A stretch of DNA of 64,000 nt from an uncultured SAR86 cluster bacterium (GTDB lineage: Bacteria > Pseudomonadota > Gammaproteobacteria > Magnimaribacterales > D2472). The position numbers and the translations under genes are program-made. Below are positions 47,877 through 56,014 of this stretch, one piece after another (within the stretch, counting starts at the first letter, position 1; the number at the start of each line of letters is the position of its first letter). Location: positions 53,747 to 117,746 of the forward strand of contig CACBPP010000004.1 of NCBI GenBank assembly GCA_902541175.1. The letters are read 5' to 3'. Below the pieces are notes generated by a model. The model had not been told where the DNA came from. It did no database searches and saw nothing but the letters and a program-made list of their open reading frames with translations.

Positions 47877-49880
47877 ATGGATCAATTTAAATTAGACATA
47901 GAAAGAGCCTCAAAAGCTATTAGAGATAGTAGATTTGTTGAAGCATTAAGTTTTTTAGAGTCTAATTTAGCCAAAGATCCTTATCATATTGACAGTTTGT
48001 ATTTTGCTGCTGTCTGCTCCAGATATCTAAAAAACTATGAGGATTCTCAAAATTATCTTAATAACTTATTGTCACAAGCACCTGATATGGGAAGGGCATA
48101 TCAAGAACTAGGACACCTTAACAAGGCAACTGGTAAAGAGGAAGAATCTATTTCTTATTACAGACAAGCATGCGAGTTAAATCCAGCATTAATTTCTTCA
48201 TGGAAATCTTTGTTTAATTATTTCGTTAAAAAAAATAATAAACCAGCTGCAGATCACGCACATGAACAAATTAAAAAACTTGAGTCACTGCCAAGTATTC
48301 TCCTATACATAAGTCAAATTTTAAATGAGGGAAGGCTTGCAATTGCTGAACAAAAATGTAGAGAGTTTCTTAAGAAAAATCCAACAAACGTATATGCAAT
48401 GACATTGTTGTCTGATATTGCAAAGAAATTTGGATATTTTGATGATGCAGAACTTCTATTAGAAAATGCTGTAAAGTTTAGTCCAAATGATGGCGATGTA
48501 AGAATGAAATATGCTCTAATTCTTAGGGTAAAGCAAAAGTTTGCAAAAACCATGGAACAAGTAAATATCTTATGCGAACAATTTCCAGATAACCTTTCTT
48601 ATCAAGCACAAAAAGCTAGCGAAATCATGCAGAATGGTCAACATGCTGATGCGATAGATTTATTTGAAAACATAATAAAAAAAAATCCATACAATTTTAG
48701 TGCTCTTACATCAAAAGGTCATGCAGAAAAAACTCTTGGCAGGACTATGGATGCAATAAATAGTTATAAATCTTCTTACATGATAAAAAATGATCACGGT
48801 GAGGCTTATTTTTCTCTGTCAAACTTAAAAACTTATAAATTTACTAATGACGAGATAGATATGATGAGAAGTCAGTTAAACAGAGTAGACCTAACTTTAA
48901 AAGATAAAGCTTATTTTCATTTTGCTTTAGCACAAGCTTGTGAAGCAATTGAAGAATATGATGAGGCATTTAAAAATCTTGAAAAAGGAAATAAGATAAA
49001 AAACGAACAAAGTAAATACACTATTGAGAAAATGGACAAAGAACTGCAAGCTCAAATAGATGTTTGTGACGAAAATTTTTTTAAAAATTTAGGAAACGGC
49101 GGTTATGATTCAAAAGATCCAATTTTTATTTTAGGCCTTCCAAGAGCTGGATCAACCTTAATAGAGCAAATACTTGCATCTCATTCTATGGTTGATGGAA
49201 CTCTTGAGCTGCCAAATATTTTATCTATGGCTCAAGGATTAAGAGGAGATGATATATATGGTAATGAAGGAAATTATCCTAAAAGCATGGAATCTTTGAC
49301 TCTAGAAAAGAGAATCGAATTAGGTAAATTATTTATTGATGACACTAGAATGCATAGAAAAGATGCTCCAAGATTTACTGATAAAATGCCCAATAACTTT
49401 CGTCATATTGGATTGATACATTTAATTCTTCCAAATGCAAAAATAATTGATGCAAGAAGATATCCATTAGATTGTTGTTTTAGTATGTTCAAACAATTAT
49501 TTGCTCAAGGACAAGAATTTACATATGGCCTCGCAGAGGCTGCAAGTTACTATAACAGTTATGTAAAGCTAATGGATCATTGGGATAAAGTCCTTCCAAA
49601 TAAAATACTTAGAGTAAATAATGAAGACGTAATAGACGATTTAGAGGGACAGGTTAAAAGAATGTTAGATTTTCTTGAATTACCATTTGAAGAATCCTGT
49701 ATAACATTTTATGAAACAGACAGGTCAGTAAGAACTGCTAGTTCAGAGCAAGTAAGAAAGCCAGTAAATAGATCAGGACAAGGTCGTTGGAAACCTTACG
49801 CCAAAAACCTTGGACCATTAATAGATAATATAGATAATAGTTTGATAAAATCTGAAGATATTGCACTAATCAATTTGTAG
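47877..49880 (+). CDS. TPR-repeat sulfotransferase (copy 2)
   Basis: A 667-aa cytoplasmic protein, 140 aa longer than its paralogue at 39109 because of extra N-terminal TPR repeats (about residues 10-400). The sulfotransferase domain starts at about residue 415 with PIFILGLPRAGSTLIEQIL, and IIDARRYPLDCCFS is the 3'-phosphate site. The shared stretch HLILPNAKIIDARR and the C-terminal SSEQVRxP block show clear paralogy. No signal peptide or membrane segment is seen, so the donor is presumably cytoplasmic PAPS. The partner is presumably linked to the upstream TBDT; the acceptor is unknown. The MAPEG gene follows 38 bases downstream. Confidence 0.9.
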   Translation: MDQFKLDIERASKAIRDSRFVEALSFLESNLAKDPYHIDSLYFAAVCSRYLKNYEDSQNYLNNLLSQAPDMGRAYQELGHLNKATGKEEESISYYRQACELNPALISSWKSLFNYFVKKNNKPAADHAHEQIKKLESLPSILLYISQILNEGRLAIAEQKCREFLKKNPTNVYAMTLLSDIAKKFGYFDDAELLLENAVKFSPNDGDVRMKYALILRVKQKFAKTMEQVNILCEQFPDNLSYQAQKASEIMQNGQHADAIDLFENIIKKNPYNFSALTSKGHAEKTLGRTMDAINSYKSSYMIKNDHGEAYFSLSNLKTYKFTNDEIDMMRSQLNRVDLTLKDKAYFHFALAQACEAIEEYDEAFKNLEKGNKIKNEQSKYTIEKMDKELQAQIDVCDENFFKNLGNGGYDSKDPIFILGLPRAGSTLIEQILASHSMVDGTLELPNILSMAQGLRGDDIYGNEGNYPKSMESLTLEKRIELGKLFIDDTRMHRKDAPRFTDKMPNNFRHIGLIHLILPNAKIIDARRYPLDCCFSMFKQLFAQGQEFTYGLAEAASYYNSYVKLMDHWDKVLPNKILRVNNEDVIDDLEGQVKRMLDFLELPFEESCITFYETDRSVRTASSEQVRKPVNRSGQGRWKPYAKNLGPLIDNIDNSLIKSEDIALINL

Positions 49881-49918
49881 AGTAATATATTTGTGAAGAT
49901 TATATTTAAGGAGATATT

Positions 49919-50302
49919 ATGGTAAATCTAATTATTTGTGTTTTATTTTTTTATGCTGCGCATTTATTCTTTAAAATGACTTTTTCATTACATAAAGTTC
50001 CATACGTCAATTTTACTTTAAGAGATGGTGATTTAAGCGGTATGACTGCTTTATCAGAAAGAATGGGAGTTGCAGGGGATAATTTAAGGCAATCTTTGTT
50101 TATTTTTATTCCTTTTGCAGTGATGTCAGCAGTGTTAAATGTTGACAACCTCATGCTAGCAAAAATTTGGTTTGGCCTTAGAATTGTTTATTTGTTTGGC
50201 CATATTATAGATTTATATAGATTTCCTCATATAAGACCAATTATATGGCTACCATCTATTGTAGTTCTTGTAATGATGGGATTAAATTTATACACTGGGT
50301 AA
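49919..50302 (+). CDS. MAPEG family membrane protein
   Basis: A 127-aa inner-membrane protein with four hydrophobic segments. The segment between helices 1 and 2 contains SERMGVAGDNLRQSLFIFIPF, the Arg/Asn/Glu-type pattern of MAPEG proteins. RIVYLFGHIIDL lies in the third helix. MAPEG proteins include glutathione transferases and relatives of unknown function in bacteria. A strong ribosome site aaggag precedes the ATG. It may be cotranscribed with the sulfotransferase gene. The convergent small secreted protein lies beyond a long hairpin. Confidence 0.8.
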   Translation: MVNLIICVLFFYAAHLFFKMTFSLHKVPYVNFTLRDGDLSGMTALSERMGVAGDNLRQSLFIFIPFAVMSAVLNVDNLMLAKIWFGLRIVYLFGHIIDLYRFPHIRPIIWLPSIVVLVMMGLNLYTG

Positions 50303-50321
50303 TCAGGAAAGACTCAAGGCA

Positions 50322-50359
50322 GGCATGGTGATGACTGAGGGGATACTGATCACCATGCC
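50322..50359. other. Perfect 11-bp inverted repeat between convergent genes
   Basis: GGCATGGTGAT pairs perfectly with ATCACCATGCC around a 16-base loop (gactgaggggatactg). It lies between the convergent MAPEG and small secreted protein genes, so a terminator is the simplest reading. The T-run after it (catattttc) is poor and none follows on the other strand. It is markedly more GC-rich than its surroundings. The rest of the 160-base gap shows nothing. Confidence 0.6.
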
Positions 50360-50462
50360 CATATTTTCAATGCATCAGATTTGATACGCTTTATTAGAAC
50401 TTATTAATATAACAGTTATGTTAAATTTGTGTTAAGGATAGTAAAGATTTGTTTACAGCAAG

Positions 50463-50795
50463 TTAATTAAATTTTCTTTCAACCCTTGCTACTCCTCGAT
50501 GAACACAACTTAAATTCGAAGTTTTTTCATCAAGTAATGTGACTATTTCATGATTAAACATGCAATATGTTTGAATAATGTCTGTAATGTAAACTTTACT
50601 TACTGATAGTTCCAAAAAACTTGTGACTGATAAAATATCATATTTATTACATTGATTAATTTTATCTAATGCATCTGCGTAAGCATTTTCATTATTTTGG
50701 AATCTTAACGTAATAAGAACAGAACATTTATTATCAAATTCAGCTGAAAGATTAAAGCTGAAAAACATAACAAAAATAGCTATTAACATCTTCAT
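50463..50795 (-). CDS. Small secreted protein, unknown function
   Basis: A 110-aa protein with a signal peptide (KMLIAIFVMFFSFNLSA, about 1-18) and four Cys in the mature part, compatible with two disulfides in the periplasm. I recognise no domain. It starts at the ATG at 50795, 24 bases from the divergent ggt start. It could be a small periplasmic protein, but nothing in the context fixes a role. Confidence 0.65.
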   Translation of the reverse strand: MKMLIAIFVMFFSFNLSAEFDNKCSVLITLRFQNNENAYADALDKINQCNKYDILSVTSFLELSVSKVYITDIIQTYCMFNHEIVTLLDEKTSNLSCVHRGVARVERKFN

Positions 50796-50819
50796 GACAT
50801 GAGTATATATTAATAAATA

Positions 50820-52517
50820 ATGAAATTCTTATATATCTTAATCATATTAATAATAACAAATCCTATAAATGGATATGACAGGATAACTGGTCTTGAATTT
50901 GCCAGCCGTTCAGAAGTAATTGCAACTAATGGAATGGCAGCAACAAGCCATCCACTTGCAACACAAACTGCTATTTCAATACTTAAAGCTGGAGGGAATG
51001 CTATTGATGCTGCAATTGCAGCAAATGCTGTTTTAGGACTTGTAGAGCCAACCGGTTGTGGAATTGGAGGAGATTTATTTGCAATAGTATGGAGCGCGGA
51101 AGATAAAAAGCTTTATGGTTTAAATTCTTCTGGCCCTGCACCAAAAAATATATCTATTGATAAGCTAAGAGAGAAAGGTATTGATAAGATACCTCCGTAT
51201 GGTTCACTTCCTGTAACTGTTCCTGGGGCTGTTGCCGGATGGAATGCTCTTCATTCAAAATTTGGAAGTTTAGATTTTAAGTTATTATTTGATGATGCAA
51301 TTAGTTATGCTGAAAATGGATTTCCAGTTTCTGAATTAATTGCTTATTACTTAAATAGATCTTCAGAATTATTTAAAGATTATCCTAATTTTAAGACTAT
51401 TTGGATGCCAAATGGTAAAACCCCCCAAAAAGGAGAAATCTTTAAAAATAAATTATTAGCAAATGATTACAGACTAATAGCGAATTCTTACGGTAAAGAT
51501 TTTTATCAAGGCACGATAGCAAAAAATATTGTAGAGTCAGTTAACTCGCAAGGTGGATATTTCACTTTTAGTGACCTTTCAGAATATAAACCTGAATGGA
51601 TAAATCCTGTTTCTTCAAATTATAGAGGATATGATGTATGGGAACTCCCTCCTAATGGACAAGGAATTGCTGCATTACAAATATTAAATGTATTAGAAAA
51701 TTATGACATTAAAAAATTAGGCTTCAATAGTGCAGAATATATTCATCTTTTTACCGAGGCTAAAAAATTAGCTTTTGAAGACAGAGCTAAATATTACGCA
51801 GATATGAGTTTTGCTAAAGTGCCAGTCGACTATTTGATATCAAAAGAATATGCAAAGAAGAGAAATAATCTCATTAGTTTTGATAAAGTTTTAAAATCAA
51901 TTGATTCAAATGATCTTGAGGACGGCGATACAATTTATCTAACTGTGGCGGATAAATTTGGGAATATGGTTTCACTTATTCAAAGCAATTATAGAGGCAT
52001 GGGATCAGGAGTAATTCCAAATGATTCTGGATTTATGCTTCAAGATAGGGGCGAGATGTTCAATCTTGATCCAACTCATAGAAACTCTTTAGTGGGAGGA
52101 AAAAGACCTTTTCACACAATTATTCCAGCCTTTATTACAAAAAATGGTGATCCATATGTAAGTTTTGGTGTTATGGGAGGAGCTATGCAGCCTTTAGGAC
52201 ATGCACAAATAGTAATAAACTTGATTGATTTTGATATGAATCTCCAGGAAGCAGGTGATGCACCCAGGTTTAGGCATGTAGGATCATCTCAGCCAACTGG
52301 TGAGAAAATGATTGATGGAGGATTCTTAATTTTTGAGAATGGTTTTGATCAAAATGAAATTTCTAAAATTAAAGAAATTGGACATAAAGTTGTTAATCAG
52401 AATGAAGATGATTATATGAAAGGAGCATTTGGAGGCTATCAAGCAATAATGATCAAAGAAGGTGTATTGTATGGAGCGTCAGAAAGTAGAAAAGATGGCC
52501 ATGCATCAGGGTATTAA
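50820..52517 (+). CDS. ggt: Gamma-glutamyltransferase
   Basis: An exported Ntn hydrolase of 565 aa with a signal peptide (about 1-18). GMAATSHPLATQTAISILKAGGNAIDAAIAAN and EPTGCGIGGDLFAI are the large-subunit signatures. The nucleophile is Thr371 in EDGDTIYLTVAD, where autocleavage would form the small subunit. GSGVIPNDSGFMLQDRG and GGKRPFHTIIPAF follow. It breaks gamma-glutamyl bonds such as in glutathione or gamma-glutamyl peptides. The sequence at the cleavage site (DTIYL) differs from the common TTH. Some homologues are acylases, so the substrate is uncertain. An aminotransferase gene follows 31 bases later. Confidence 0.92.
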   Translation: MKFLYILIILIITNPINGYDRITGLEFASRSEVIATNGMAATSHPLATQTAISILKAGGNAIDAAIAANAVLGLVEPTGCGIGGDLFAIVWSAEDKKLYGLNSSGPAPKNISIDKLREKGIDKIPPYGSLPVTVPGAVAGWNALHSKFGSLDFKLLFDDAISYAENGFPVSELIAYYLNRSSELFKDYPNFKTIWMPNGKTPQKGEIFKNKLLANDYRLIANSYGKDFYQGTIAKNIVESVNSQGGYFTFSDLSEYKPEWINPVSSNYRGYDVWELPPNGQGIAALQILNVLENYDIKKLGFNSAEYIHLFTEAKKLAFEDRAKYYADMSFAKVPVDYLISKEYAKKRNNLISFDKVLKSIDSNDLEDGDTIYLTVADKFGNMVSLIQSNYRGMGSGVIPNDSGFMLQDRGEMFNLDPTHRNSLVGGKRPFHTIIPAFITKNGDPYVSFGVMGGAMQPLGHAQIVINLIDFDMNLQEAGDAPRFRHVGSSQPTGEKMIDGGFLIFENGFDQNEISKIKEIGHKVVNQNEDDYMKGAFGGYQAIMIKEGVLYGASESRKDGHASGY

Positions 52518-52548
52518 TTTAAAGATGTTTATCTAGTATCATATCAAG

Positions 52549-53664
52549 ATGAAAGCAAATTCATTTATACCACCAAATAGGATTTTAATGGGTCCAGGCC
52601 CCTCTGATGTTTGTGATAGAGTGTTAGAAGCTATGGCTAGACCAACTATTGGCCATCTTGATCCTATTTTTATAAAAATGATGGATGAAACAAAACAGTT
52701 ACTTCAATATGCATTTCAAACAAAGAATGATCTAACTTTTGCTGTATCGGCTCCTGGTATGGCAGGTATGGAATGTTGCTTTGCAAATCTTGTTGAGCCT
52801 GATGATAAGGTAATTATCGCTAAAAACGGCTTCTTTGGTGAAAGAATGAAAGAGAATGTAGAGCGATTTGGTGGAATACCAATAGTTATTGATGATGAAT
52901 GGGGAACAAAAGTAGATTTAAATAAAATTGAATCAGCTTTAAATGAACATAAGGATGCAAAAATTGTTGCTTCAGTTCACGCTGAAACCTCTACTGGAGC
53001 TCTTACAGATCCAGAATCAATTACAAAATTAGCACATGATCACGGATGTTTATCAATTGTGGATACTGTAACTGGTTTGGTTGGAGTTCCTTTAAAAGTA
53101 GATGAGTGGGGAATTGATGCAATTTATTCAGGTACACAAAAGTGTTTGTCAGCATCACCTGGTTTATCACCAATTAGTTTTAGTAATGCTGCAAAGGAAA
53201 AGATCAAGAATAGAAAATCAAAAGTAAAAAGTTGGTTTCTTGATTTAAGCTTAATCATGTCATATTGGGAAGGAGAAGGAGCCCGATCATATCATCATAC
53301 TGCTCCTATAAATGCATTATATGGATTACATGAAGCTTTGGTAATGCTAAGTGAAGAAGGTCTAGAAAATTCATGGAAAAGACATAAAGAAAATCATATG
53401 CAACTCAGAGAAGGCCTAGAGAAATTAAATATTGAATTTTTAGTCAAAGAAGAGGATAGATTACCTCAATTAAATGCTATCTATATTCCTGAGGGCGTTA
53501 ATGATCTACAATCAAGACAAAAACTTTTAAATGAATTTAATCTCGAAATTGGAGCTGGTCTTGGAGTGCTTGCAGGAAAAGTATGGCGAATTGGACTTAT
53601 GGGACAATCTTCCAATAAGAAGAATATTGATTATTGTTTAAATTCTCTTGCAGAAGTAATTTAA
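52549..53664 (+). CDS. Class V aminotransferase, alanine/serine-glyoxylate type
   Basis: A PLP enzyme of 371 aa. The opening ILMGPGPSDVCDRVLEAMARPTIGH is typical of alanine- or serine-glyoxylate aminotransferases. VHAETSTG, SIVDTVTGLVGVP (PLP-binding Asp) and the Schiff-base Lys198 in SGTQKCLSA follow in family order. It transaminates glyoxylate or pyruvate with an amino acid in the cytoplasm. It lies downstream of ggt and may process amino acids released by it. The 3' end overlaps the convergent metallo-hydrolase-like gene by four bases. Confidence 0.92.
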   Translation: MKANSFIPPNRILMGPGPSDVCDRVLEAMARPTIGHLDPIFIKMMDETKQLLQYAFQTKNDLTFAVSAPGMAGMECCFANLVEPDDKVIIAKNGFFGERMKENVERFGGIPIVIDDEWGTKVDLNKIESALNEHKDAKIVASVHAETSTGALTDPESITKLAHDHGCLSIVDTVTGLVGVPLKVDEWGIDAIYSGTQKCLSASPGLSPISFSNAAKEKIKNRKSKVKSWFLDLSLIMSYWEGEGARSYHHTAPINALYGLHEALVMLSEEGLENSWKRHKENHMQLREGLEKLNIEFLVKEEDRLPQLNAIYIPEGVNDLQSRQKLLNEFNLEIGAGLGVLAGKVWRIGLMGQSSNKKNIDYCLNSLAEVI

Positions 53665-54392
53665 AAATCATAAAAATCTCCTTCATTTTTACAAACATTA
53701 ATTTGTCTGGATAAATCATTCATATCAAAAGATTTAGTCATTAAAAAATTTTTAATGAAACCCTGTGTTCTATCAGGATTGTTTCCTGTAATAAATAGTT
53801 GATTTGATCCCAATAAATTTACGGCTTTTAATGTATTTTTATAATTCATGCCCAGTTGAATAAATCCAAATAATTTAGATTCCTCTGCTGTAAGGATAGC
53901 AACATCTGCTTTGATATTATTCTTAATTAAGTATTTGAAATTAACCCTATGACCCTCATGAAAAATACTATTTCCTTCATCATCTTTTATTAATAATGAA
54001 AATGTTGTTTGATAGTAAGGATAACTCGTCGGAAGAGCTTTAATATTTAAATTACTTAATTTAGTATTTTGTTCAGAAAGAATATGTATCGAATTTTGTA
54101 TATTTTTTTTGATTAACTGTCTTTTTACAATATTTGATGTATATATTGGTATCTCAGGTAACATGTTAATTGATTCAATATGCAAATGATCTTCAAAAGG
54201 TGCAGTTATTACAATTCCACTAATATTTTTAACTTGATCTTCAGATAAACATGTTGGATTCTTTTTTCGCCTTTGAATAAAAAAAGTTCCTTCTGGTTGT
54301 AAAGTTTTTGTTAACCAGGGATCAATAATTATTGATTTATTGTCTTTTTCAATGAACCAAGTTTGATAGTCATCAGCCTTAATTAACTTCAT
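53661..54392 (-). CDS. Degenerate metallo-beta-lactamase-fold protein
   Basis: A 243-aa protein of the MBL fold by pattern. DYQTWFIEKDNKSIIIDPWLT is the typical first strands, and VITAPFEDHLHIESINMLP stands where the HxHxDH motif should be. The first His are replaced and only DHLH remains. IFHEGHRVNF occupies the later metal-ligand position. Catalytic activity is thus doubtful. I prefer the ATG at 54392, which opens MKLIKADDYQTW. A longer frame would run into the divergent gene at 54446. It is convergent with the aminotransferase gene. Confidence 0.7.
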   Translation of the reverse strand: MKLIKADDYQTWFIEKDNKSIIIDPWLTKTLQPEGTFFIQRRKKNPTCLSEDQVKNISGIVITAPFEDHLHIESINMLPEIPIYTSNIVKRQLIKKNIQNSIHILSEQNTKLSNLNIKALPTSYPYYQTTFSLLIKDDEGNSIFHEGHRVNFKYLIKNNIKADVAILTAEESKLFGFIQLGMNYKNTLKAVNLLGSNQLFITGNNPDRTQGFIKNFLMTKSFDMNDLSRQINVCKNEGDFYDF

Positions 54393-54445
54393 AGATAAAA
54401 TATAAACTAATTGTGGCAAAATTAAACTATATACAGGAGATTGCA

Positions 54446-54853
54446 ATGAAATTATTTACGTTGGTTACAACAGGATTGATAACATTTTTTTCTTTAAACA
54501 TTTTTTCTCAAAATACAGGATCAATAACTTTCCCTGCTGAAATATGGTACTGCCAAATTAATGATGGTTTTACACTTGATGACGTTAGGGAAGTTTCCAT
54601 GGGAGTAAAAAAATTCTCTGAAGAAAATGGAATGCAAGGTACGCAGTATTTAACTACTACCTTTATGGGTGAAATGAATCCAAAAGGTTTTGAATTAATG
54701 ACCGCATGGCCAAGTTTTGAAGTTATGGGAAAAGGATTTGATGATTTTTTCACAGCTGGTGCTGGAAATGCAGTATTTGCTAGATGGTCAGAAGTTACTT
54801 CATGTAATAAAAGAGAGCTAGTTACCATTGAGAGAACATGGAGTATAGATTAG
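54446..54853 (+). CDS. Secreted protein, unknown function
   Basis: A 135-aa protein with a signal peptide (KLFTLVTTGLITFFSLNIFS, about 1-22). The mature part contains TFPAEIWYCQINDGFTLDDV and later SCNKRE, so two Cys are possible disulfide partners. The fold may be an alpha/beta-barrel dimeric-type domain (ELMTAWPSFEVMGKGFDDFF), but I do not recognise a named family. The start is the ATG at 54446 with aggaga upstream; a start 11 codons earlier lacks a signal and a ribosome site. tRNA-Ser follows under its own promoter. Confidence 0.72.
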   Translation: MKLFTLVTTGLITFFSLNIFSQNTGSITFPAEIWYCQINDGFTLDDVREVSMGVKKFSEENGMQGTQYLTTTFMGEMNPKGFELMTAWPSFEVMGKGFDDFFTAGAGNAVFARWSEVTSCNKRELVTIERTWSID

Positions 54854-54864
54854 ATTATTTCTAT

Positions 54865-54892
54865 TTGATAACTTTTTAAAACTCTTTAAAAT
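54865..54892 (+). promoter_or_regulatory. Sigma-70 promoter for tRNA-Ser
   Basis: TTGATA (54865-54870) and TAAAAT (54887-54892) are separated by 16 bases and followed by a GC-rich discriminator agcgc. This is the usual look of stable-RNA promoters under growth-rate control. The tRNA starts 14 bases after the -10. Confidence 0.6.
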
Positions 54893-54906
54893 AGCGCTTT
54901 ACTAGA

Positions 54907-54998
54907 GGAGGGATGGCAGAGTCTGGTTTATTGTAGCGGTCTTGAAAACCGTCGTGCCTTCATCGGCACCGTGGGTTCGAATCCCACTCCCTCCGCCA
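54907..54998 (+). tRNA. tRNA-Ser (anticodon UGA)
   Basis: The acceptor GGAGGGA / TCCCTCC is followed by discriminator G and encoded CCA. The anticodon stem GCGGT / ACCGT encloses the loop CTTGAAA with anticodon TGA. A long variable arm (GTGCC / GGCAC stem) identifies the serine class. The T arm is GTGGG-TTCGAAT-CCCAC. The hotdog gene starts 11 bases after the CCA. Confidence 0.97.
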
Positions 54999-55009
54999 CT
55001 AAATTAAAT

Positions 55010-55420
55010 ATGGAAAAGAATCTTTATAAAATATTTAACGATGTACCTAAATTTTTATCAATTTTAGGTTTTAAAGATTGTTATCATGATAAAGATCTTG
55101 ATCAATGGGTAGTTGAATACTTACCATCTGAAAATCTAACACATTCGAATGGAACAGTTGTTCAAGGCGGATTTGTTTCTGGAATGGTTGATTCAGCAAT
55201 GTCTCAGTTTCTAATATATTTATCTAAGGGAAAAGAGTTACCTCTTACATTAGATCTAGATGTTAAATTTTTAAAACCATGTGTTCCAAATGTTCTAGTA
55301 AAAGCAACTGGAAAAATAGTCAGAAAAGGAAAATCAGTTGTTTTTACCTCTGGTGAAATTTATCAAGACGGACAATTAATTGCTATCGCTACTGCTTCAA
55401 ATAAGATTATAGTTTTATAA
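55010..55420 (+). CDS. Hotdog-fold thioesterase (PaaI-like)
   Basis: A 136-aa cytoplasmic acyl-CoA thioesterase-like protein. GTVVQGGFVSGMVDSAMSQFL (about 47-67) is the PaaI-type active-site helix with the Gly-Gly and Asp. LDLDVKFLKPC and GKSVVFTSGEIYQDG complete the fold. The start is the ATG at 55010; a longer frame would extend into the tRNA and is rejected. It is the first of five tightly packed genes (thioesterase, HD protein, DUF3089, hydrolase, GPH carrier) that look like one catabolic operon. The acyl substrate is unknown. Confidence 0.87.
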   Translation: MEKNLYKIFNDVPKFLSILGFKDCYHDKDLDQWVVEYLPSENLTHSNGTVVQGGFVSGMVDSAMSQFLIYLSKGKELPLTLDLDVKFLKPCVPNVLVKATGKIVRKGKSVVFTSGEIYQDGQLIAIATASNKIIVL

Positions 55421-55441
55421 ATTTTAAGATATAATTTTTAT

Positions 55442-56014
55442 ATGACCGAAATTAGAGCTAAATTTACTCAAATGAAGGATGGAGATGCTGAAGATTACTC
55501 CATCATTGCTGCCAGTAATGCTAAAGACTATGATCATTTAGCAGATAAAGTACTATCACATCTTCAGATGCTCAAAGATGACTATGGTGGCTTTCAAGTA
55601 GATAGGCTAACCCATTCACTTCAGACAGCAACTAGAGCATATAGAGATGGTAGAGATGAGGAATATGTTGTTTGTGCACTAATTCATGATATTGGCGATA
55701 ATCTGGCTCCAGCCAATCATGCAGAATTTGCAGCTACAATTCTTCAACCTTTCGTTTCTGAGGAGAATTATTGGATTGTAAAACACCATGGAATTTTTCA
55801 AGGTTATTATTTTTTTGAATTTCTAGGCTTAGATAAAAATATGAGAGAACAATTCATCGACAATCCTTATTACGAAAGTTGTAAAGAATTTTGTGAAAAG
55901 TATGATCAAAACAGTTTTGATCCTGACTATGAGACTCTTGAACTAGAATTTTTTATACCAATGGTTAAAAAGTTATTCAAAAAACCAAAAAGATCTATAT
56001 ATTTGCAGTCTTAA
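55442..56014 (+). CDS. HD-domain protein, possible di-iron oxygenase or phosphohydrolase
   Basis: A 190-aa cytoplasmic protein. Candidate metal ligands are His58 (LTHSLQ), His82-Asp83 (IHDIGD), His93, His115/His116 (VKHHGI) and Asp155 (KYDQ). His58 and His82 are 24 residues apart, the spacing I recall in PhnZ-type mixed-valent di-iron oxygenases. The six-ligand layout fits either these or HD phosphohydrolases. This compact family (DGRDEEYVVCALIHDIGD, QGYYFFEFLGLD) is widespread in marine bacteria, but to my knowledge its function is unknown. It sits between a hotdog thioesterase and a DUF3089 hydrolase, with its stop joined to the next start. Confidence 0.78.
   Translation: MTEIRAKFTQMKDGDAEDYSIIAASNAKDYDHLADKVLSHLQMLKDDYGGFQVDRLTHSLQTATRAYRDGRDEEYVVCALIHDIGDNLAPANHAEFAATILQPFVSEENYWIVKHHGIFQGYYFFEFLGLDKNMREQFIDNPYYESCKEFCEKYDQNSFDPDYETLELEFFIPMVKKLFKKPKRSIYLQS

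Noticed and set aside
54907..54998. tRNA-Ser as an integration (att) site for the downstream cassette
   Set aside because: No integrase, no repeat of the tRNA 3' end, and no change in base composition was seen downstream.
54971..55009. N-terminal extension of the hotdog thioesterase (start at 54971)
   Set aside because: These codons lie inside the T arm and acceptor of tRNA-Ser and resemble no family member. The ATG at 55010 is the better start.
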